Assembly: GCA_964424545.1 (NCBI GenBank)
Contig: CAYRJN010000096.1
Location: 1-14,693 of the forward strand
Reading direction: 5' to 3'
From: JAUVIB01 sp964424545
GTDB taxonomy: Bacteria > Calditrichota > Calditrichia > Calditrichales > Calditrichaceae
DNA: 14,693 nt
Positions 6,960-12,742 of this stretch are shown piece after piece; position 1 is the first letter of the stretch; every line of letters begins with the position of its first letter. The position numbers and the translations under genes are program-made. The notes beneath the pieces are model-generated. The model searched no databases and was not told where the DNA came from. It was given only the letters and a program-made list of their open reading frames with translations.

Positions 6960-8270
6960 CTAAAATACATAGATAGGATTCGTAAATACCCATGAAATCC
7001 AGTCACCGTCAAAATAGAGCTTGGCGACTATCCGATATACGCCTTTTCGTCCACTAAGGACATAACTGTATTCATAAACATTATCTTTACTATCGATAAC
7101 CTTGCCGTCTTTAACAAGTTGGAAACGCACGGGAAAAGGAGAAATTGACTTTAATTCATGCGCGGAATCTGCAGAAACGGAATCGCCGAGAATAGCGCTG
7201 ACTTCTCCATTTTTATTAAGAGCAAAAAATTGAAATCCGTCGGCTTTGGCTAAACTTTGAAAGGAGATAAATTCATGGCCGGCAACAAGATTATTTTTAA
7301 TATCTCTGCTCGTCAATTTTTTACTAAAAACATGATTGGCCACATGATTAAACGATATGAAATAGGGATCTACTTCCCATTTAAATGCCCAGCCGTTCTC
7401 ATCAGGCTCTCCAAGAAGTATTTTTTCCAACAATCCGGGCTTAACGATTGTCAATGTTTCCGCATTGGGACCGACCCATTCCACTTTTCCGTCCGCCGTA
7501 TAGCGCGCTCGGAAGCTTTGATTATTATGAGCGTCTACCGCCGCAACGCCGACTATGCGCCGCTTTTGGTTTAAGCGATCCCAATTAGCGAGGATAGCGC
7601 TTTGTTCGTCATAAATTTCCCTGAATACCCAATGATGATATTGCGCTTTATTAAATAATAAATTAAGAACGATCGATATCGGCCCGTCGTTACCATCTAA
7701 AAAATCGGTATGAATGTTATAAATTTCCATTCCTTGATAATCGGGATTATCCCAATCGTGTTTCTTTTCCGTATGAACATACAGAACCAAACCGCCGTTT
7801 TTCACCACATCGTGAATCACTGCTTTGTCTCCTCTGCTCCAGTCAAGCACAACCTTATCTAACGGCGTTACCATTAATCCGCTGCTCGATTCCGTACCCG
7901 GTTCAAAAATAATCCCTTTGTAAATACCATGATAGCTGCGCGGAAAGGTATCTAATTTAGCATGAGGATGATCGGAAAAGAATAGAAAACTGTAACCCGC
8001 CTTTTTTGCGGCGCCGTATATTTCATTCAATTTACCGCGACTGTCATGCGACCAATAACTATGCATATGAAACACGCCTTTATACTCATCTAGGGAAATA
8101 ATTTTTTTCGGCGTTTTATATTTCAACCATAATTCCCGCCTTTCCTTTTCGAGAGCCGGATAAGTAATCCAATGTTTCCATAAATAAGGCGCGGTAATAA
8201 TTGCCAAAGCGACGAAAATAACTATTCCTATGATTGCGATCGTACGAAAAATAATTTTTTTAATCTTCAA
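6960..8270 (-). CDS. Membrane-anchored PHP-domain metal-dependent hydrolase
   Basis: This 436-residue protein has an N-terminal membrane anchor (about 5-29, IIFRTIAIIGIVIFVALAIITAPYLW), which places the rest outside the cytoplasm. Polymerase/histidinol-phosphatase (PHP) motifs are present in order: FHMHSYWSHDS (67-77, His68, His70, Asp76), FFSDHPH (97-103, Asp100, His101, His103), GTESSSG (Glu127), LVLYVHTEK (His166), EIYNIHTD, and VGVAAVDAHNN (Asp246, His248). Together these form the trinuclear metal site of PHP phosphoesterases. The C-terminal part (about 330-436) looks like a beta-sandwich. The substrate is unknown; an exported PHP enzyme is less common than the cytoplasmic ones. Translation appears to start at TTG 8270 behind AAGGA (8282-8278). 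A nearer ATG at 8278 is out of frame and stops after three codons, and no other in-frame Met precedes the anchor. Confidence 0.85.
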   Translation of the reverse strand: MKIKKIIFRTIAIIGIVIFVALAIITAPYLWKHWITYPALEKERRELWLKYKTPKKIISLDEYKGVFHMHSYWSHDSRGKLNEIYGAAKKAGYSFLFFSDHPHAKLDTFPRSYHGIYKGIIFEPGTESSSGLMVTPLDKVVLDWSRGDKAVIHDVVKNGGLVLYVHTEKKHDWDNPDYQGMEIYNIHTDFLDGNDGPISIVLNLLFNKAQYHHWVFREIYDEQSAILANWDRLNQKRRIVGVAAVDAHNNQSFRARYTADGKVEWVGPNAETLTIVKPGLLEKILLGEPDENGWAFKWEVDPYFISFNHVANHVFSKKLTSRDIKNNLVAGHEFISFQSLAKADGFQFFALNKNGEVSAILGDSVSADSAHELKSISPFPVRFQLVKDGKVIDSKDNVYEYSYVLSGRKGVYRIVAKLYFDGDWISWVFTNPIYVF

Positions 8271-8768
8271 AGGTTCATCCTTATATTTTTATTATAACAT
8301 CGGAATTATTTAAGTCATTGTTTGTAAAACGCGCCGTAATATTCTTGCTTTCCTTCGGTAAAATCGTTATATGATTATTCTCGCAATAGGTCGGCGGTAT
8401 TTCGTTGCCGCTATACCTATTTACAAAAGTAAGGCTTATTTAAAAAGCAAGAAACGAATCATTGTCTATCATATTAACATTTACGATATTTTCTTTCTCG
8501 GGCGCTTTTTTTATTTATCTTCAATAAGCGCTATTTTTATAGAAAAACACGAACAAGAAATCGATTTTGAAAACATTAAAAACATAAAAGACTCTTTTTA
8601 CAACAATCTGTTTTATATACAATTAATTTTCAAAAAAAGCAAATCATAATCAATCGTATTGTTTTATTGAAAATTTATTAGAAATATAGGCCTTAATATG
8701 TTATGTTTAACAGTTGGCTATTTATTCAGCCTATATTTTTCTTCCATAAAAAAGAAAGGGACATTGTC
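8271..8768. other. Intergenic region between divergent PHP and Gfo/Idh genes
   Basis: These 498 AT-rich bases hold the promoter of the PHP gene at the left and the ribosome binding site of the oxidoreductase at the right (GAAAGGG, 8754-8760). An open frame at 8371-8649 (92 codons) has no Shine-Dalgarno sequence, no motif, and a Lys/Ile/Phe-rich composition expected of random AT-rich DNA, so I do not accept it as a gene. I could not pick a convincing promoter for the oxidoreductase; TTAACA (8707) with TATATT (8732) has a 19-base spacer. No other structure was seen. Confidence 0.55.
8291..8318 (-). promoter_or_regulatory. Candidate promoter of the PHP-domain gene
   Basis: On the minus strand ATGACT (8318-8313) is separated by 16 bases from a perfect TATAAT (8296-8291). 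Transcription would start near 8284, leaving a leader of only about 14 bases that still contains the AAGGA ribosome binding site. Confidence 0.45.
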
Positions 8769-9998
8769 ATGACAAATCACAATTCAAAGCGTTTATCAAG
8801 AAGAAAATTTATCAAAATCGGCGGAACGGCTATTACGGCTGCCACCTTTAACGGAAAGAATCTTTTTGCCGTAGACACCTCTCCTAAAAAAATCCGCATC
8901 GGGGTTGTCGGAGGACGTTTCGGCGCCCAATTTTACTGGCATGAGCATCCAGATTGTATCGTGGAAGCGGTAAGCGATTTGCGCGATGATCGCCGTATTC
9001 ACTTGATGAAGACGTATAATTGCAGAAAATCATATCCCAGTTTGGAAGAACTGGTTAAAGACAAAAATATAGACGCTGTAGCCATTTTTACGGAAGCGCC
9101 AAACCATGTAAAGCATGTTATTGAAGCCTTAAATCACGGCAAACATGTTATCTGTGCCGTTCCCGCGAGCGCCGGCGGCGGCATTGAAGAAGCCGAACGT
9201 CTTAATGAAGCCGTTAAACAGAGCGGCTTGACTTATATGATGGCCGAAACCAGTTATTATCAGCAACCAACCATCTCCGCCCGCAAATTTTATCAAGAGA
9301 AAAAATTCGGCAATCTTTTTTATTGCGAGTCAGAATATCAGCATCCGGGGCTTGAAGTGTTGTTTTTTGAGAACAGTAAACGCACTTGGCGTTACGGATA
9401 TCCGCCGATGTTGTATCCGACTCACTGCACATCGCATCTTATAAGCGTCAGCGCCGAACGACTGACCGAAGTCGTATGCCACGGATGGGGCGATAACGAT
9501 AAAATTTTACAGGATAACGCCTATAACAACCCGTTCTGGAATGAATCGGCCTATTTTAAAACCGATCGCGGCAATACGTTTCGCGTTAACATTTGGTGGA
9601 AAGGCGCTTTCGGAGGCACGGAACGCGCTCAATGGATTGGCGATCAGATGAGTTTTTATTCGGCAACGCCCAATGGATTGGGACCTGTTATATACCGTAT
9701 GAAAGATGCCCAAAATGATAAAGACGACGCCGGTTTTGCCCGCATGGTTCCCAAGAGAGAAAAATACGAGCAACCCCAATGGTGGAAAACGGATATGTTG
9801 CCCGAAGCGCTACGCCATAATTCGGGACACCATGGATCGCATACATTCCTGACTAATAAATTTATCGACGCATTGACTCATAATCGTCAACCGACTGTGA
9901 ATATAACTGAAGCGCTGGCCTATACGGTGCCGGGAATTATTGCCCATGAATCTGCGTTGAATGGCGGAAAACTATTGAAAATCCCCCAGCTTACATAA
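8769..9998 (+). CDS. Tat-exported Gfo/Idh/MocA-family oxidoreductase
   Basis: This encodes 409 residues. The ATG at 8769 is preferred over an upstream in-frame ATG (8703) because GAAAGGG lies 8 bases before it and it begins a twin-arginine signal, SRRKFIKIGG (10-19, Arg11-Arg12). A Rossmann domain follows, with GVVGGRFG (45-52) for NAD(P) binding, then GKHVICAVPAS and the C-terminal dehydrogenase-like sheet domain (about 165-350). The family usually has Glu-Lys-Pro with a catalytic Lys; here it reads Ala130-Val131-Pro132, so a classical dehydrogenase role is doubtful. The end (NSGHHGSHTFLTNKFIDAL, then ALAYTVPGIIAHESALNGGKLLKIP) is typical of Tat-exported members in sugar-degrading bacteria. 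It stands alone between a divergent and a convergent neighbour. The likely role is redox or hydrolytic chemistry on a sugar derivative outside the cytoplasm; the substrate is unknown. Confidence 0.88.
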   Translation: MTNHNSKRLSRRKFIKIGGTAITAATFNGKNLFAVDTSPKKIRIGVVGGRFGAQFYWHEHPDCIVEAVSDLRDDRRIHLMKTYNCRKSYPSLEELVKDKNIDAVAIFTEAPNHVKHVIEALNHGKHVICAVPASAGGGIEEAERLNEAVKQSGLTYMMAETSYYQQPTISARKFYQEKKFGNLFYCESEYQHPGLEVLFFENSKRTWRYGYPPMLYPTHCTSHLISVSAERLTEVVCHGWGDNDKILQDNAYNNPFWNESAYFKTDRGNTFRVNIWWKGAFGGTERAQWIGDQMSFYSATPNGLGPVIYRMKDAQNDKDDAGFARMVPKREKYEQPQWWKTDMLPEALRHNSGHHGSHTFLTNKFIDALTHNRQPTVNITEALAYTVPGIIAHESALNGGKLLKIPQLT

Positions 9999-10034
9999 TC
10001 CATTTACAGCGCGGCTTTTGGGGATTTCGAAATC
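9979..10034 (+). repeat. Inverted repeats at the 3' end of the Gfo/Idh gene
   Basis: AAATCCCC (9979-9986) and GGGGATTT (10020-10027) form a perfect 8-base inverted repeat whose loop holds the stop codon. Short AGC/GCT pairs inside could extend it. The right arm runs into the 12-base palindrome GATTTCGAAATC (10023-10034). There is no T-run after it, so it is not a classical terminator; it may stabilise the mRNA end. The rest of 10035-10284, between the convergent gene ends, shows nothing I can name. Confidence 0.35.
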
Positions 10035-10284
10035 GTATATAAACGTTATATGACAACGCTGTTACAACAGATGCATGAAGAACATATTGTAATTATTGGA
10101 TAATATTTTTTCTCGTATCGCAACGGAGTAAAAGGAATATTTATAACGTAAAAATAAGCTTACACTGCAGTATATCGGTGGCTATTCAATTTTTAGCATT
10201 TATTTACGATGCCGGTTTCTATGGGAAAAATTCGATAAATTAGAGAATTTGCTTCCCGCATTAATTATTTTATAAAGAAATATT

Positions 10285-10725
10285 TTAGATAGCACGAACC
10301 AAAGAAATTACCTTACCGATTATCTCGAACCCCGGCGTCGACGACTCCACAATTAAGGGAGTGCGACTTTCGGCAGAAGTTTCCAAGCGGATATAACCGT
10401 TTGCATAATAAATGCGGCGCACGTATATTTTATCGCTCAGACGCACGACGGCAATCTCGCCGCTATTTATTTTATCACGCAACAAAACGGTAAGATAATC
10501 GCCTCGATAAATTCCGGAAGATTCCATTCCTTCATCCATTACCTGAATGGAAAAAGTTTGCGTATTATTCAGTCGGAAATTATTGATAATATCGCCGAGA
10601 GAATAGTTACCCGAGATTAAAATATTATGTTCAATTTTTACTTCCCCAAGGAGAGGTATATCATAAAATTCACGCAGCGGTTTTTCGGGAATAAAATGTT
10701 CGTTTAAGATAGGCTTATTTTTCAT
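10285..10725 (-). CDS. LexA-like S24-fold protein without HTH and without catalytic residues (pseudo-LexA)
   Basis: This 146-residue protein aligns along its length with the C-terminal half of the adjacent LexA: IPLLGEV with VPLVGRV, GIYRGDYLTV with GIFDDDMVVV, GEIAVVRLSDKIYVRRI with KEIVVALIGGEVTVKRL, and IIGKVISLVR with IQGKVVGLIR. It has no helix-turn-helix; only about 22 residues precede the match. Every element needed for self-cleavage is changed. LexA VAAGYP (Ala90-Gly91) corresponds to VKIEHN (29-34), the catalytic Ser in GDSM is Gly66 in DEGM, and the catalytic Lys in TVKRL is Arg103 in YVRRI. Ser69 and Ser70 nearby do not align with the nucleophile. The start is 4 bases after the lexA stop with a weak Shine-Dalgarno, suggesting translational coupling and co-expression from the lexA promoter. 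Its size and layout also resemble UmuD, but the sequence sits closer to LexA. It could pair with LexA or serve as a polymerase partner; both are inference. Confidence 0.85.
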   Translation of the reverse strand: MKNKPILNEHFIPEKPLREFYDIPLLGEVKIEHNILISGNYSLGDIINNFRLNNTQTFSIQVMDEGMESSGIYRGDYLTVLLRDKINSGEIAVVRLSDKIYVRRIYYANGYIRLETSAESRTPLIVESSTPGFEIIGKVISLVRAI

Positions 10726-10729
10726 TGCA

Positions 10730-11344
10730 TTAATTAAATTCGCGGATTAATCCAACCACTTTCCCCTGTATCGACCAATTACCCTCGGGATATATATCCT
10801 CATAATTACGATTTTCGGCTTTTAGATATTTTCTTCCGGATTTATTCATCAGTCGCTTTACCGTCACCTCGCCGCCAATCAAAGCGACAACAATTTCTTT
10901 AGGCAACGCCGTCTTCGCGGATTGCACGACCACCATATCATCGTCGAAAATACCGGCATCAATCATGCTGTCTCCGCGTACTCTCAAGGCAAAATAGCGT
11001 CCTTCGGTTTTTATAAGAGACCTCGGGATAGGGATATAGCGTTCAACGTTTTCTTCGGAAAGAACGGGATATCCGGCCGCTACCCGACCAACAAGCGGAA
11101 CGTTGATATCATTGGATATATTCGGTTGATATTCCGGATGAAGGATGCGAAGCGCTCTCGGAGAAGAACCTTTTTCCAAAAAGCCCTTATCAACCAATGC
11201 GTCAATATGTTTCATCACGGCAAATTTGGATTTAATATTTAATTCATCCGCCAGTTCCCGATAGGTAGGCGGAAAACCGTCTTTTTCAATATGCAGCGCA
11301 ATCAAATTCAATAGTTCTTTCTGACGTTCGGTTATCTTTATCAT
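10730..11344 (-). CDS. lexA: LexA, SOS regulon repressor
   Basis: The 204-residue length is typical of LexA (E. coli 202). It represses DNA-damage genes until RecA filaments trigger its self-cleavage. The N-terminal winged helix is present (residues 1-65): LTERQ-like start ITERQKELLNLI, FPPTYRELADELNIKSKFAVMKHIDALVDKGFLEKG, then PRALRIL. The cleavage site is Ala90-Gly91 in VGRVAAGYPV. The S24 peptidase domain follows, with nucleophile Ser126 in RGDSMIDAGI and general base Lys163 in EVTVKRL, ending WSIQGKVVGLIREF. Translation starts at ATG 11344 after AAGGAG. Its promoter overlaps a palindrome matching the one before the DUF6504-like gene, so it is probably autoregulated. It is divergent from serC and is followed at once by its non-catalytic paralogue. 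Confidence 0.97.
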   Translation of the reverse strand: MIKITERQKELLNLIALHIEKDGFPPTYRELADELNIKSKFAVMKHIDALVDKGFLEKGSSPRALRILHPEYQPNISNDINVPLVGRVAAGYPVLSEENVERYIPIPRSLIKTEGRYFALRVRGDSMIDAGIFDDDMVVVQSAKTALPKEIVVALIGGEVTVKRLMNKSGRKYLKAENRNYEDIYPEGNWSIQGKVVGLIREFN

Positions 11345-11358
11345 CCCTCTCTCCTTGA

Positions 11359-11372
11359 TGTACTACGGTACA
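11359..11372. promoter_or_regulatory. Candidate LexA operator of lexA
   Basis: TGTAC-TACG-GTACA has perfect 5-base inverted arms with a 4-base spacer. It lies 15-28 bases upstream of the lexA start codon, directly downstream of the -10 box, and covers the predicted transcription start. The second copy in the window (6790-6803) sits at the same place in another promoter. Binding is inferred from position and symmetry. Confidence 0.8.
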
Positions 11373-11374
11373 CC

Positions 11375-11403
11375 ATTATAAATAATTTTTAAATTAAAGT
11401 CAA
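11375..11403 (-). promoter_or_regulatory. lexA operon promoter
   Basis: On the minus strand TTGACT (11403-11398) and a perfect TATAAT (11380-11375) are exactly 17 bases apart. Transcription would start near 11368, inside the LexA-type palindrome. This is the strongest promoter in the window and should drive both lexA and the paralogue behind it. Confidence 0.8.
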
Positions 11404-11482
11404 TTAAAATTCCCGATATTTTTTTACGCTTTTTTTAAAAAAAAATTCTTAAATTTCCAAAATATTTGTATATTGTGAAAGT

Positions 11483-11510
11483 TTTCAATTAAGAAATATC
11501 TACCGATAAT
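11483..11510 (+). promoter_or_regulatory. Candidate serC promoter
   Basis: TTTCAA (11483-11488) and GATAAT (11505-11510) are 16 bases apart. The -10 matches 5/6 but the -35 is weak. The start near 11517 would leave a short leader holding AAGGAG (11521-11526), itself part of the 10-base palindrome AGGAGCTCCT. Confidence 0.35.
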
Positions 11511-11532
11511 AATTTAACATAAGGAGCTCCTA

Positions 11533-12630
11533 ATGAGTGACCGTATTTTTAACTTTAATGCCGGGCCCTCCGCCCTGCCGTTTGAAGTTTTACAGCAAGT
11601 ACAAAAAGATTTACTCAATTATAAAGGCGAAGGGCTTTCCGTAATGGAAATGAGCCATCGTTCCAAAACTTTCGACGATATAATAAAAGATGCCGAGAAG
11701 TTAATGAAAGAGGTTATGGGAATCCCCGACGGCTATAAAGTTATTTTTTTTCAAGGGGGGGCTACCCTACAATTTGCCGCCGTTCCCATGAACCTCCTAA
11801 GCATCGATAAAAGCGCCGATTATGTTAACACCGGTTCATGGTCAAAAAAAGCCATTCAGGAAGCGCAAAAATTGGGAAAGAAGGTAAACGTTATCGCATC
11901 ATCGGAAGATGAAAATTTTTCTTATATCCCCTATGATATAAACATTAACGCCGATGCGCAATATGTTCATATTACTTCCAATAACACCATTGCCGGAACG
12001 CAATGGGCATCTTATCCCGACACCGATGGGGTGCCTTTGATCGCCGATATGTCCTCCGATATTAACAGCCGTAAAATAGACGTTGGTAAATTTGCGTTGA
12101 TTTATGCCGGCGCACAGAAAAATATGGGTCCTTCAGGCGTAACCATAGTCATTATACGCGAAGATCTATTGGAAAAAAGTCCCGATAATATTCCGACTAT
12201 GACCAGTTATAAAATTATCGGTGGGAAAGATTCCCTTTACAACACGCCGCCTACTTTCGGCATCTATGTTATCAAATTGGTTCTTGAATGGCTTAAAAAT
12301 ATGGGCGGCGTTGAAGCGATGGAAAAGATTAATCGTAAAAAAGCCGAACTGCTTTATAACGCCATTGATAACAGTGATTTTTATCGTGGCACGGTTAAAA
12401 AAGACAGCCGTTCTATTATGAATGTAACTTTCCGTTTATCAAGCGAAGAATTAGAGAAAAAATTTATTGCCCNNNNNNNNNNTGCCCAATCTTTGGAGAA
12501 CGGTATGATCGGTCTTAAAGGTCATCGTTCGGTCGGCGGATGCCGCGCGTCAATTTACAATGCCGTACCTCTTGAAGCCGTCGAAGCGCTTGTTGATTTC
12601 ATGGCAAAATTTGAGAAGAACAACGCATAG
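11533..12630 (+). CDS. serC: Phosphoserine aminotransferase SerC (contains a 10-N assembly gap)
   Basis: This is a PLP enzyme of serine biosynthesis that makes phosphoserine from 3-phosphohydroxypyruvate and glutamate; in some bacteria it also acts in pyridoxal phosphate synthesis. The predicted 365 residues are close to E. coli SerC (362). Visible family features are the start IFNFNAGPSALP, SVMEMSHRSKTF, FFQGGATLQFAAVPMNLL (PLP phosphate site), HITSNNTIAGTQW, DMSSDINSR, the Schiff-base Lys196 in YAGAQKNMGPSG, and the C-terminal GLKGHRSVGGCRASIYNAVPLEAVEALVDFM. Start ATG 11533 has AAGGAG 6 bases upstream. Ns occupy 12473-12482; the frame stays open across them, but this part of the protein is five residues too long, which points to a misjoined gap rather than a mutation. 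The gene is convergent with uvrC and has its own hairpin terminator. Confidence 0.96.
   Translation: MSDRIFNFNAGPSALPFEVLQQVQKDLLNYKGEGLSVMEMSHRSKTFDDIIKDAEKLMKEVMGIPDGYKVIFFQGGATLQFAAVPMNLLSIDKSADYVNTGSWSKKAIQEAQKLGKKVNVIASSEDENFSYIPYDININADAQYVHITSNNTIAGTQWASYPDTDGVPLIADMSSDINSRKIDVGKFALIYAGAQKNMGPSGVTIVIIREDLLEKSPDNIPTMTSYKIIGGKDSLYNTPPTFGIYVIKLVLEWLKNMGGVEAMEKINRKKAELLYNAIDNSDFYRGTVKKDSRSIMNVTFRLSSEELEKKFIAXXXXAQSLENGMIGLKGHRSVGGCRASIYNAVPLEAVEALVDFMAKFEKNNA
12473..12482. other. 10-N scaffold gap inside serC, probably a false gap
   Basis: Ten Ns separate left flank ATTGCCC from right flank TGCCCAAT, so TGCCC is present on both sides. Joining the flanks over TGCCC removes 15 bases (five codons), keeps the frame and gives KKFIAQSLENGMIGLKGHR. 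This has seven residues between the Phe and the Gly, as in E. coli SerC. Confidence 0.8.
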
Positions 12631-12669
12631 ATGTCAAAGACTAAAAATAGATTTATCGTTTATGCTTTT

Positions 12670-12702
12670 ACGGCGGAAATTATAATTTATTTCCGCCGTT
12701 TT
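12670..12702. terminator. Hairpin terminator between convergent serC and uvrC
   Basis: A perfect 11-base stem, ACGGCGGAAAT (12670-12680) / ATTTCCGCCGT (12689-12699), has an 8-base loop and is followed by TTTT on the plus strand. It lies 39 bases after the serC stop and is best read as the serC terminator. On the minus strand it also follows uvrC but lacks a T-run there. Confidence 0.75.
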
Positions 12703-12742
12703 AACGGATTCAGTTCACTTAACGATAAAAGCGGCGTATTTG

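Noticed and set aside
8371..8649. 92-codon open frame upstream of the Gfo/Idh gene
   Set aside because: No Shine-Dalgarno sequence before its ATG, no recognisable motif, and amino-acid composition typical of random AT-rich sequence.
8703..8768. Upstream ATG as the start of the Gfo/Idh protein
   Set aside because: It would add 22 residues before the twin-arginine signal and bury the good GAAAGGG ribosome binding site inside the gene.
10501..10560. Loss of the catalytic serine in the LexA paralogue as a sequencing error
   Set aside because: The codon is GGA in a clean context, and the lysine, the cleavage site and the whole HTH domain are also missing, so one base error cannot explain it.
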